From contig NW_020194638.1 of NCBI RefSeq assembly GCF_002865645.1, forward strand, positions 1,230,160 to 1,294,159: DNA of 64,000 nt, read 5' to 3'. The translations under genes were made by a program, and so were the position numbers. The notes under the pieces were generated by a model that saw only the letters and a list, made by a program, of their open reading frames with translations, made no database searches and had not been told where the DNA came from. This stretch comes from Hyaloscypha bicolor E (Eukaryota > Ascomycota > Leotiomycetes > Helotiales > Hyaloscyphaceae). Shown here in pieces: positions 23,049 to 33,619 of this stretch. Positions within the stretch are counted from its first letter, which is position 1; each line of letters opens with the position of its first letter.

Positions 23049-23757
23049 GGCGGCAGAGTAGGATCGGAAGGATTGTCCGAGGTGGAAACTTTGAAAGTGG
23101 GAGGATAGAGTTAGGGCGGATACTGCTGACGAGACTTGGGGAAACTTGGGGAGAGTGCGGGGGGCGTCGCGTTTCGAATTTCGTGCCTTGATGGAGAGAA
23201 GTGGTGAAGTGGTGAAGTGTGTTGTGTCCGTCTCTGTCTGAGCTCGGAAAGGGGAACGGTCCGAAGGGAGAGCACTTCCGTGGCTTGGCGTATCATCATC
23301 GTTCATGACTGATTCTAAGCCCCGAGTCTTCAAGCTGTGACTGACGAGTGAAAGGTCTTATTTGCAAATGAACCACTACATCCAGATATATTTAAGGCTT
23401 CTGTATTCGTAATATTCTAATGCTTCTAGGGTTTTCGCTTTTCTATTTATTTGCAATGTCCTACGAATTCCAGATTTATTGGCCATGCATTAATTTGTAA
23501 TGTCCCGGTCCTTCCGGGTTCATTCGTCGCTTCTTGCAAAGCATTGTACCAAGGCTTCCAGATTTATTTAACCATTATGATCTTACAGTGGATCACGACT
23601 TCAAGCAAGGTTCAGACAAGCTTGAGAGGCGCAAGCAGTACCAGTGCAGAAATTTCCATTTCTTCATCCGATTAAAAATGTATATACATTATGATGCTTT
23701 TTTCTATGTACAAGCAGAGTACCCAACCAAGAAGTAGACTCACTCACGCCTCGCCTT
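23049..23757. other. Intergenic, no gene seen
   Basis: This gap contains AT-rich sequence around 23380-23700 and short frames only. It includes the 3' flank of the tyrosinase gene, which ends at 23758. Confidence 0.45.
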
Positions 23758-25495
23758 CTAAACATAAATATAGCAAAAAGGACCAGCGAGAGTGTTCATC
23801 GCATCCCCAATCTGGATGTCAACAGCATTGACACCCATCGAAATGTAATCTTGCAAAGTTCCATTTCTGCTCGGTGGGGAGTTATTCAGGGTAATTGTTC
23901 CAGCGATGGCGTTTTGTCTGTTCTTAAGATCTTGGTTTTGCCAGATCCACCACGTGCGATCGATTTGTGCGTGGTGGAGGAAGAAGGCTGGGTCTCCTGG
24001 GGATGTGAAAAGGTCTCCGCCTGGGTCACCACCAATGGTGAAGTGGCCGCCTGTGTGTACACCGCTGTAGAGGAGATGGAGTTAGTGACTGTGTACTTGA
24101 GCGAGGCTTGGAGGTTGTCTCCTATTTAGCTCATAAGGGAATAGTGTGCTTACTAGATGCCTGACGCAAAGTCTCCTTGCATAGCTGTTTGAAATGAGGC
24201 GATATCAGTGTTTTGGGTGATCAGATCAGATGAATTTTTATCCGTGGTCCACTGGAGCTAGAGTGTCAGTGACATTTGACAGAGAAGTGCCTTTTCGACT
24301 TCTCACCTGCGACGACACCCAGACGCTGACGTCTCTCCTGAGGCATCTCGGGTTGTAGGCCGTGCCGGGGCCAGTTGCTACAACTTCAGGTACGGCCAGG
24401 GTTGGGGCGACTGGTCCAAGGTTGACGCTCATGCTGGAGTGATTGTTAGTATAGCCCTAGGAGTGCCACATTGAAGGGATAAAGCTGTCACGAATACATA
24501 CTTCTTGAAAGGCCCTGTCTCAACGCAGCCACCTCCCTGTCCTGGGGGAATGCAGTTCAAGCCAGTTGGGAGAGCGTTGGTGCAGTTGTGGGCTTCATAA
24601 ACACCATTCCCGCCCATGGAGTATGCAGAGCCATCAAAGACCGGTGAGTTGACAGGATCTGAAAGCATGTCAGTACTGAGAAACCAATCAGAGGTTCAAG
24701 CGAACTCACCAAAAGCGGTTTTGCCCCAGTTCTAATAGCGTGTCGTAGTTAGCAATTTGGTTTCATAAAGTGCAGTCTCATGGTTCGAAACATAAGGGCA
24801 CAGGTCCAAGATTTCCAAAGAGCAGAGGCACCAGGTAAACTCACCCAGTACTGTAAAACTGTTAGAAAATGTTTCTTGAGGGACCAAGTAGTGTACTCAC
24901 TGGCTGCGAGCCTCTGTATCCACATTCTTCACGCAATGCTTGTTCATAAGTGTATGTGAAGTATCTGTGCCATGACAGAAAGTTGGCCTGGGAGAACTGG
25001 TGTTAGTAACTGAATGTCTCCACGGAAATGTTGGGAAGCATACTGTGCCGTGAATGGTAAGTGTTTGGTTGATGTGAGTCCACACAAAGTCATCTCAATG
25101 TCCCATCAGCATAACAATTCCTTCGGTGAGCAGGCTAACTTACCGTATCTTGACTTAGCACCCGGAACAAGGGTTTGGTCAGTCAAAGCAGGCTTTGCTT
25201 GTAGACAAAGAACAGCATCAGTGTAAGCTTTCCGCTCAGCATTTGTTAATGTTGACCTTGGCTAATCAGTAAAAGAGACACTCTTGGGACAGTACCGCAC
25301 TCACCATTCTCTCCTCACTGCAACATTTGCCAATGTACAGCCTCCTTGCCTTCCCCGAAAAGCCTGTTGAATCTGGTTGACGGCAAGATTGAGAAGACCA
25401 TTCGCAGCTAACAGGTCCGTGCTGGTTGTTGATGCTGGAGTGAAGGCCGATGCAGCCGAGGCAAGCAGAAGGGGTGCCCAGGATTGGAAACGCAT
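23758..25495 (-). CDS. Secreted short tyrosinase / catechol-oxidase-type copper protein
   Basis: Ten exons in minus order: 25495-25305, 25256-25144, 25093-25044, 24987-24901, 24850-24845, 24731-24710, 24658-24502, 24433-24307, 24257-24154, 24064-23758; total 387 residues. A signal peptide (MRFQSWAPLLLASAASAFTP) starts it. The type-3 copper site is complete: site A has His108, His116 in TIHGT and His125 in LSWHRYF; site B has His289 and His293 in GVHTGGHF plus the FFLHHAQIDRTWW segment. Tyrosinases oxidise phenols to o-quinones with O2. The length and lack of the long C-terminal lid domain fit the short secreted fungal type, so it may act mainly as a catechol oxidase (inference). The fifth exon is only 6 nt and encodes the Tyr-Trp of the conserved PYWNW motif. 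All junctions are GT..AG and in frame. Confidence 0.92.
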
Positions 25496-28397
25496 CTTGA
25501 AAAAGAGCAACAGGATTTTAGAGAGATCTGGGTGCGTTGATCCCCGGAGTTTCCTGGTCCTTCTTTTAATTTGAAACGTAGAAAAGTCTGGCTTGCTTCC
25601 CGCCTACAGCGGATTAAAGATGGCTAGAGGACCTAGAGGTAGACACCGTCCAGTATTTGAACCTCGCCATCCCCTTGTCCAGCTGGGAGATAGGCAGAGT
25701 TTCGTGACGGACATTGCTTTCCATGCCATGGCAACGTGGGGTCGTGGATCCAGTTTTCGACGTTTTGGGTAACCAATAGCTTGGAATAGTGGGGCGGGTG
25801 TAGCAACGCCATTGGCGGGCGGGAGCTTGTAAGGAACGGTACGGAACAAGATTGGAAGGATGCAGAAAGAAGCCAGAAGGGAAAGGCTGTTTGGGCTATC
25901 TTGGGGCGATATGAAGCTTTGCTGGGGTTGTTTGGGGGCGGGTAAATTGGCTGCCCAGGGACACGAGGCGAAGCCCTAAGTCGTGCCGACCAACCCGAAA
26001 AAAGGAGGTTGCCGAGTGAGCTTGGCAGATTCAGGGGTAATCCCAACGGTCAATAATTAGACGAAAGGGACGACGTTCAATGGAGGCTGGAACGCTGCAG
26101 CTCGCCGAACTTACCGGACGGTCCGGACCATCCAGATGGACTCGAGAGACCCTTGCGGCGGTGAACAGCATTATTGTGGGATAATTACTGTAGAGTTGTG
26201 GCGTAGTGGGCCCGACGCTAAACGCGCTCTTCAGGGCCCTGGCACGACTTACGAGTTCGTGAAGCTGAAGGACCCTTCTAAGGAAGGCTTGCTGTCTCTT
26301 GATTGGGAAGATTCTCTTCGAGAGCATCGATTTGCCGCACCTTTCCCGAGTCATTCGAACGAGATCACTGATCAGGGAAAGCACAAACCGAGTAAGGCCG
26401 CTTAGAGAGAGCAACTCCCCACTGCCCCTGGATCGTGGCAGGTTTTGAGAACGACGGAAGAGCAAGGGAAACTGGACCCGGGGATTCGGGGAAGGTGAAA
26501 TAGCGCCCCCCCTCAAACTCTAAAAGGTTGGAGATTAGTTCCAACTCAGTAAACGCACTGCCGATCACGACTGCAGATATTCCGAGGTTCCGCCATCATG
26601 GCTCGCAGCATGCCAGCATCGCATGCTCGCACCAGGAGTACTGTAGCACAAACATCCACTGTCCCGGACTTACGGCGTTACCAGATCATCTCCGCCAAGC
26701 ATCTCCTCGATACGTGGGCAGGCCTGGCCCGGTTCCGGGAAACCTGAGTCTTTGGTCAATGGTTATGGGGGGGCCCGCGCACCTGTTACCACGCATGCTC
26801 TTGACCAAGGGCTGGAGTTTCTGCAGTCTCCACGAAATATTGGGAGGTTCTCATCTGAATTGCTGCCAAGTTAGCTGGATCGCTCTCAACTCCACCTCCA
26901 GAGCCCAGACGAACCCCGGCGATCCAGGTCAAGAATATCATCCGCCGCTTCATGGCTTCCGTGCCACTTTCGCTCTCAGATCCAGACCCTCCTCCAAGAT
27001 TCTGGGTGTTGCCCGTTGCTAATCTGCGATACGGTTAATTCAACGCCCTCTGCTTCTGAAATCTGAAATGATGCGCTTCTTGCGGCTACTACTAGTAGTA
27101 CAACGATGCCAAAACTTTGTCTCCGCAGTGGGGCCTCCGTCCAACCACTCGCATCTCTTCCCCTCTCCTCCGGACTTCGGCCCCCCCACCTCTTCCCGTT
27201 CATGTCCTGAAGTTAGATCAAGATGGTGGGGATCGTCTGATTGAAAGTTTCTACTGTACAATTTTCGTCCTAACTTTTCATGGAAGCGCAGACCAGTCAC
27301 AATTCGCAAGTCTGAGAGTTTCAACAAGTGGGTTGAGGAGTGTTACTTCTGTTAATCATAATGTAGCCGATTGCCCAAGCCCAAACTTCGAAGATGTTGG
27401 CCAAGCTCTAAGGCAGATGCTACTAGCAGGGGCAGAAGCCTAGGGATCAGTGGAAGTTGTCACTCTAGACAAGGATCAGCCGTCTCTTCGAATTTTCCCA
27501 TGGTCTTTCCTATTGCAGCATGCATTACGTTGTAATTACTCTTCCCACCCTAAATAAATGTTAGCCTACGAGCCCAAAGTTTTTCTCCGATTTGCTTTCG
27601 ATAATATTCCAACTCTGTGATTAGCTGGAACACCCTTGTTTGCCACCCTCACCCTGGCAAATATTTAGGGGGGTAGCAATGGTTGCGAATGATGTGTCAA
27701 ACGGCTTGGCAACATGGAGTCCATCTCTCGGCTTGCATGTTTTCTTGACAACCCCCTGTACTTTGACCCGTCTCTAATTTTTCGAATCCCGGCTGTCACA
27801 TAGTCACCATGTGGCGGGCCAAGCTTTGCGGATGGCAGTCGTTTGCGAGAAGAGGCTATTGACTTTTTATCGAATCAAACGAACCACATATATGTTGTGG
27901 CTTGGTGACTTCATACTAGAATCAAATATGCGACTACACTAAAATGGTTTCTGCATCTAATTTACAACGGCGAACAATCGATACGCGCCACCCCCCCCCC
28001 CCCCCCCACTTGTCTTATGCTCGTCGCACCGCCGATCAGGTACCGATCTGTACCGGGTGCAGAGAGCCCAAAGGAGGAAGTTGTAAAACCCTTCCAACCT
28101 CGAATTTTCGAAAGTTCAGGGTCCCGTTTTCGTCCAAACTAGATTTCTTTTCAAAATAGCGTGGTTTAAATGTTTGATGGCCTGTAGGAACAGATCCAAG
28201 GTTCCCCTTTCTCTGATGATATGCACTCAGAGGGCCCCCAAGGCAAACCCCAGCGTTCACTTTCAATCAATACAACACAACTCGGCGATCGCCACTCCGC
28301 TGGCAATACCAGCAGGCCCATCTCACAGTAGGATCTTGCAGTTGGATCTTGACAGATCTCGCATGGGTCGTAGGACGATCCGAAAAGCAACTTGACG
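25496..28397. other. Gene-poor stretch, no gene supported
   Basis: Nearly 3 kb with overlapping frames of 60-165 codons on both strands; the longest (26528-27022, plus) has no motif and odd composition. No splice set or domain was found. A 17-base C run lies at 27991-28007. Confidence 0.45.
27991..28007 (+). repeat. Poly-C tract of 17
   Basis: Seventeen consecutive C bases ~390 bp before the start of the seven-helix protein gene. Such homopolymers vary in length and are prone to sequencing error. Confidence 0.9.
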
Positions 28398-29948
28398 ATG
28401 CCAGCAATCTTCAGATTGGCGAGCGATACCTCGTTGACAGCCACTCCCGTAGACACTTCGACAAATGCACCATCTATTCTGGCAATCAATGGCTTTTTCT
28501 GTGCTTTTACTGTGATTGTGGTTCTGGCGCGGATATATGTTCGTGCAATTATGCTAAAAACATTTGGAACGGATGATTATTTAATAACGGCGGCGACGGT
28601 AAGACACTTCTTTTTCCACTCATAGGCTCATGCCTGCTATCAATCCTATTCCACCATTTTCGAGGACACTGTCGTGTCATTGCTAGGAAGACCCATTTAG
28701 TAGTCTCAATGAGACTGGCCATGGAGTAGTTGAAAACAGCATGGCCGCTTCAAAAGCTACCCTGTACTCTGAGAATGGTGCTGATTTTTCTCTAGATATG
28801 TGGGGTTGGAGTTTTAATATGCTTCATCGGCGAAACACAACACGGGGTAGGAATGCACACCGCTTCTATCACTGCGGGTGAGTTTGTGAAGATGCTACAT
28901 TGGCAATTCTTTCACAGCTTGACCGTCACCCTGGGGATCTCACTCATCAAAATTTCCGTGGCATTCTTCCTGTTGCGTCTGGTACCCGGGAAAGCTTATA
29001 AGTGGTTCTTACATGGCATGATTAGTATGTTACACGTACCTTTTTTGGAAACAATACCAGTCTTCCTAATCGAAACTTCCTGGGAGATACAGAGCTGACA
29101 AAGAACTTGTAGTCTTTTTGGTAGCGTTCACACTTTCTAGCGAAGGAGTAAATTTTACAGTCATTAACTGAGAGACCGTAAGCTAATGATGGATTTCAGA
29201 CGATCCTTTTCTCCTGTGTGCCCATAAGGGCTTCGTGGGATCGCGCCAGCGAACCAAACGCAAAATGTTTTGACATCCACCTTTTCACTGCAATCGGGAT
29301 GTTCAATTCAATCATCAACATTATCACTGACGTCCTCTTTGCATCCCTTCCAATCAGTGTGATCTGGAACCTACAAGTCAATCTCCGGACAAAGTTCTCA
29401 TTACTGGCAATTCTTAGCTTAGGATATTTGTACGACGTTCCCCAGGTTGCCTTTACCCAACATGAGCTAACAAACACAGTGCCTGCGCTGCTTCCATTGT
29501 GAAGACGGTCCTCCAAGCCCACGTCCTCTCAAATCCAGACTCAACTCGTAGTGACAGCTATTTTGTATGGAACAGTATCGAACTCTACATCGGCATCCTT
29601 GCCGCTTCGCTCCCCTCCCTCCGACCTCTTTTCCGCAGCATCCTCGAAAATACACGGAGTCTCGTCACCCGTCGGGCAGGCATGAATTCTTCTGGCCAGG
29701 TGGGAACGGCAAGACATAAGTATTATGTCCAAGAAGAGGGGATTGGAATGCATAGTCTGCCGACGGGAGACAAGAGTGGAAATTATGATGTGAGAGTTAC
29801 GACCAAGAGTCAGATGGGAAGCGGAGCACAAAGTGAGGAGGATTTTGGTGCCAGTAAAGTGGATGGTGATGGGGATTCGTTGGAGAATATTTTGCCGTTG
29901 CAAGGGAGTAGGGGGATTACGAAGACCGTGAATGTTTCTGTCACTTGA
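28398..29948 (+). CDS. Fungal rhodopsin-like / Pth11-type seven-helix membrane protein
   Basis: Five exons, 28398-28598, 28796-29024, 29113-29147, 29200-29429 and 29480-29948, give 387 residues. The fold is the fungal rhodopsin-like integral membrane domain. Typical pieces are ARIYVRAIMLKTFGTDDYLI after helix 1, SLIKISVAFFLLRLVP in helix 3-4, the short third exon (FLVAFTLSSEG), CVPIRASWDR and CFDIHLFTAIGMFN after it, and WNSIELYIGILAASLPSLRP near helix 7. A ~100-residue hydrophilic, Gly/Ser-rich tail follows. Members of this large family are thought to act as sensors or receptors, as Pth11 does in Magnaporthe, but most have no known ligand. No retinal-binding lysine is evident. The start is the ATG at 28398. 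Confidence 0.88.
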
Positions 29949-30219
29949 GTGGAGGGGCTATTTCTGTATGAAGTCATGGGTGGCTGCGCTTGCCATTCTT
30001 GTTTGACAGCTGTGCGCGTTGTTATATGATGCTGATGAGCGCTTAAGATACCAATGAATTCACGTTGTATTTCCTATATGTTATTATTGGTTCCTCAATC
30101 TGAAGTCAAATGATCCCGTGATATCCCATTTCAATCACCTAGCAATCGAACCTTTACATCAGATCATCTCCAAACCAACCTCATTAACCTCAACCCAAGA
30201 CCGGTATATAAATTGCCTT
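29949..30219. other. Convergent spacer
   Basis: Spacer between the ends of two convergent genes; it must carry both 3' UTRs. Nothing else seen. Confidence 0.5.
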
Positions 30220-31012
30220 TCAACTCGAGCTCTCACCACCACCATGCTTCCGCCACGTAAGGAGTACAATAACCGCCTCTAGCGCCCCTAACCACCAGAT
30301 TATAAATAGGGCCACGCTTAACCCAATCCAAAACTCAGTCCACCACTTCTTATTCGCTGCTTCCTTCCTCTCCTTCGCTTCCTCTAGATCGATCTCTTGT
30401 TTGCCCTATAACGTCCCCATCAGTCAAGTTTCCTATCATCCCATTCGGGATTCTGTTTAGCAGAAGAGATAGGGTTGAGGGCTTACAATCATAGGAGTGG
30501 TAGCAAAGTGCTTCTCAATCGCTTCCATCCGGTCCCTTAACCGCACTAAAATATCTTCCCCCATGGCATTTAAGTCTCCCTCGTCACTTGAATTCAGTTC
30601 TGACGGTGCCCAGGTGCTCATTCCACTATCCTCGGTTACACTTTCTGAGAGCAGGGTTTGTGGCCTCGGTGCTGGGATTGGGGAGGGGCGTTGATTGTGA
30701 GGTATGAACGTTGCTGCTGTCTCGCCATTTTGGTGGGGAAATGGTTGGGAGAGGGATGGGGGAGAGGAGTGCGGTTTGGCTGGGTGGAAGCTGGGTGGTG
30801 AGGTGGCGGGGAAGCCGGTGAAGCAGGTTACATTTTTGGGATTGCGGGCTGGGGCGTCTTCTTCTAAAGGAACCTATTGGGCTTGGTCAGATGGGCTCTT
30901 AAAGAAGTAATTCAAGTAGAGAGAGAGACGTTGGGTTTCAAGGAGAATAACAATGCTTGAAGATTCGAGATCTGAAATTATTGCTTACGCGCTCATAATC
31001 GTGAGGGGGCAT
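30220..31012 (-). CDS. Small protein with coiled coil and C-terminal membrane anchor
   Basis: Assembled from three minus-strand exons, 31012-30989, 30873-30487 and 30405-30220, joined by introns of 115 and 81 nt with GTAAGC donors; total 198 residues, all in frame. Residues 1-~95 are Pro/Ser/His-rich and probably disordered. Residues ~100-155 are charged and helical (MGEDILVRLRDRMEAIEKHF, then EIDLEEAKERKEAANKKWW), and the end carries one strongly hydrophobic, Trp-rich segment (FWIGLSVALFIIWWLGALEA) followed by a short basic tail. This is the layout of a tail-anchored or single-pass membrane protein. I do not recognise the family. The exon phases, matched donor sites and sharply distinct domains support a real gene, although no long single frame exists. 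Confidence 0.7.
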
Positions 31013-32092
31013 CTTGAGCCAGATACTCGGTGGATAGCACACTAAGTGAGCCCTCAAGCTTCAATCAACATTAACAGGCTTGTTAATTTCCAATGTTCAA
31101 TCGATGTAAATTCCAATGGGAAGTTAGAAAATAACACTTGCCGCGAATCTCAGGACTTGACGTTGTTGCAGCTGTGCCACACGGCGTCAGCTGTAAGGGC
31201 CGTGAGATCTAGAGATAACGATCTCAACCCCCAATTGGGTCAGTGTACGATGTCGGATGGAGGATCCATATGGCTTACTGTCAGCCAGCCAATTCGCTAC
31301 CCCCGAACCAGATAGGAGGCTTGGCGATTGCCGGGGATATATCAGGTACTGTAACTATATTTGAGCGGTGCTCCTCAGTGAGGGAGGTTCTTCTTCTCTT
31401 CTTGTCATTCTCTGTAGATTTCAAGAGTCAGTTTCTTTAATTTAGTGAGGTCAAATGAGTCGTTTTTGAGTGAAGAGCAATGAGTTCGCGCATGTTCCCC
31501 TTTAGTTGCCCCAAATATATCCCTGCGGAGAGACTTTTGTCTCCAATTTTAGTATGTGACTTGAATATTTGTAAATAAAAGAGCACGTGCCTCTCAAATC
31601 TGGGCATGCTGTTGACCTGAGTTTGTGTTGTGATTAAAGTGAAGCTTGTTTGTAGGGAAGCGATCCAAGCGAATTATGCCTCAAACACTTCAAAGTTCTA
31701 CAAGAACCATAATAGAGTTTGCTATTCAGATATGATTGAATGAGACCCTGATCAAGTGACCCCATCTTCAAACAATTTGGGAGCATTTATATCAAGTCTT
31801 CTCAAGCTAACAAAAAGTGAACTGGGATCATTTCCCTTCACCTTCAAGGACTTGCTCGCCTTAGCTAAATTTATATGCTGGACTCTTCATAGCCTCCCCC
31901 AAAACTTGAGTTGGCGAATTACATAATTGCGCAACTACCAGGTCGTGATTAATCAAGGCATCTCAGTCCTGCGTTCCGAGAGACAACAATTTATTTGTTC
32001 TGAAAGCAGCCGCTCCCACCTACTTCCTCGTCTCTATGCACAACAACGTATCTTCTTCTTGATCGACCCACGAACTTCTGAATACCGCGATC
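31013..32092. other. Intergenic, AT-leaning, no gene seen
   Basis: Base composition drifts toward AT, marking entry into the accessory island. No supported genes, repeats or RNA genes were found. Confidence 0.45.
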
Positions 32093-32437
32093 ATGGGGTT
32101 AAGTCAATTGGAACAGACCATCGACCGGGGTATTCCCGAGAGTCTCCAATCGCGAGCACTGGCAGTGTTCCCCGATCACGAGCCGTATCAGACCGTCGTT
32201 GCATACATTCGTCAATGTCAATTGACAGGTATTTTCTTCTTTGACGAAGATTGGGAGTGTTGAATCTACCGCTCCGGTTCGTCTTTTGTGAATGAGCACC
32301 TGCAGGCACGAAAATTTGACGCGTCCGCAGGTTACGAGTATTACAAGGACAAGAGCGAGCGTGGCCATAGCGGCTACATGGTCAGTGATAAGGACAAGGA
32401 CTATTATTTTCAGAGATCCAAGGCCCCAATAAAATAA
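32093..32437 (+). pseudogene. Unrecognised ORF with one in-frame TGA
   Basis: A frame of 115 codons from ATG 32093 to TAA 32435-32437 is interrupted only by TGA at 32261-32263 (codon 57). Both sides look coding in the same frame: EPYQTVVAYIRQCQLTGIFF before, and QARKFDASAGYEYYKDKSER after the stop. The stop could come from CGA by a single C-to-T change. Splicing the stop out did not restore frame. I do not recognise the protein. A zinc-knuckle fragment follows 65 bp later in another frame, so both may be parts of one degraded gene. Confidence 0.5.
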
Positions 32438-32501
32438 ACCGACCATCCCAAGGAACGCTCACTCTCAGCGAAGGTAGCACATCCTGGTGAGCAAGGTCCT
32501 C

Positions 32502-32546
32502 GGCAATTTCTGCGGAGATTTTGGCCACTTCAGAAAGACTTGTCAG
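32502..32546 (+). pseudogene. Isolated zinc-knuckle fragment related to the 33620-35195 gene
   Basis: This stretch translates as GNFCGDFGHFRKTCQ, matching the NFCGGFGHFRKSC end of the neighbouring zinc-knuckle gene and the LCGDFGHF of the copy near 44.9 kb. The first Cys of the knuckle is replaced by Gly and no open frame supports it upstream. It is the third relative of this family in 13 kb. Confidence 0.6.
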
Positions 32547-33376
32547 GTCCTCCTTTCTTAGCAATGACTTCTCGATCACTTCTCAATAAATTTATGATAC
32601 TTGGAAAAAGGAGAACGTTCATGGGAACTCGACAGGGAAAGAGTCAACGTGGACGTGATGGAGGAACCCATGTGACACTCATTGCATGCATGCAAATGCT
32701 GATCAATGGCAACAGCTATGGGATTACGGCTATTTCCATTAATCAGACTCTGAAATCAGCTTTGGTAGCAAGATGCTTGCGGGAAGGGAAAGGATCTCGA
32801 AAAAATTTCATGTGAACGGGTACAGCTCGGCTTCGAGATGACTAGGAGCCTCCCCCCAAAAATATTGCTTTCCCACGGCCTCCTACTATTTTCAACCACT
32901 TTTAAAATTGATTTTGAGTGGTAACTGATGACAGGCAACCAATTTCCTTGAACATTGGAAGCTCTCTGGGTCCGTTGTCCTGTGATATAGGCGAACTTCT
33001 ATCCTGCGAAACACTTCAATTTTTCACAACATCCACCGTCTATATTTGTGTCAGATAAAGGTGAACCTGAACCTGGCTCTGGTTCCCAATTTTTTGGGTT
33101 TTTGTTTGGGCAAAATTGCACTCCAATGTTTCCCCTTAAGAGGTTAAGCATGAGAAGGTGAAATCGTGCTCGAGGCTTCCAGGGCACTTCCAATCGTGGT
33201 TGCAAATGAGTAATATATGTATATTCACTATCAACCATATACCGGAAATTTGAGCAAATGGAGTCGTGATTCATTACACATTTTTAAATTTTGTAAATTT
33301 CCTCACCTTATGAAAGAAATATCGGTAACTGCTATCTTATTTAAGAGGCTTCCAAACAACTGCCCCTCCACAACAA
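32547..33376. other. Intergenic, no gene seen
   Basis: Short frames only. The last part is probably the promoter of the zinc-knuckle gene. Confidence 0.45.
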
Positions 33377-33512
33377 CCACAACTTCAATCCACCCACAAC
33401 TTCAATCCACCCACAACTTCAATCCACCCACAACTTCAATCCACCCACAACTTCAATCCACCCACAACTTCAATCCACCCACAACTTCAATCCACCCACA
33501 ACTTCAATCCAT
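33377..33512 (+). repeat. Eight copies of a 17-bp tandem repeat
   Basis: The unit CCACAACTTCAATCCAC is repeated eight times with essentially no divergence (last copy altered at its final base). It ends ~108 bp before the ATG at 33620, so it probably lies in the promoter or leader of that gene. Confidence 0.95.
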
Positions 33513-33619
33513 CCACTCTAACCTCAACTCAATCATTGACAGTACTGCTCAATAATTACTACAGACTTTAATCCTTGATCTCAGCTCTGATTGCATCTGC
33601 TTACTTCTTTCTCACCAGA

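Noticed and set aside
26528..27022. 164-codon plus-strand frame
   Set aside because: No recognisable domain, unusual His/Ser/Pro/Cys content and no supporting neighbouring exons.
23758..29948. Secondary-metabolite gene cluster around the tyrosinase and membrane protein
   Set aside because: No polyketide synthase, peptide synthetase, terpene cyclase, P450 or cluster regulator lies nearby.
33377..33512. CRISPR-like array
   Set aside because: Units are contiguous without spacers, and the genome is fungal; this is a tandem repeat. The same holds for 44492-44710.
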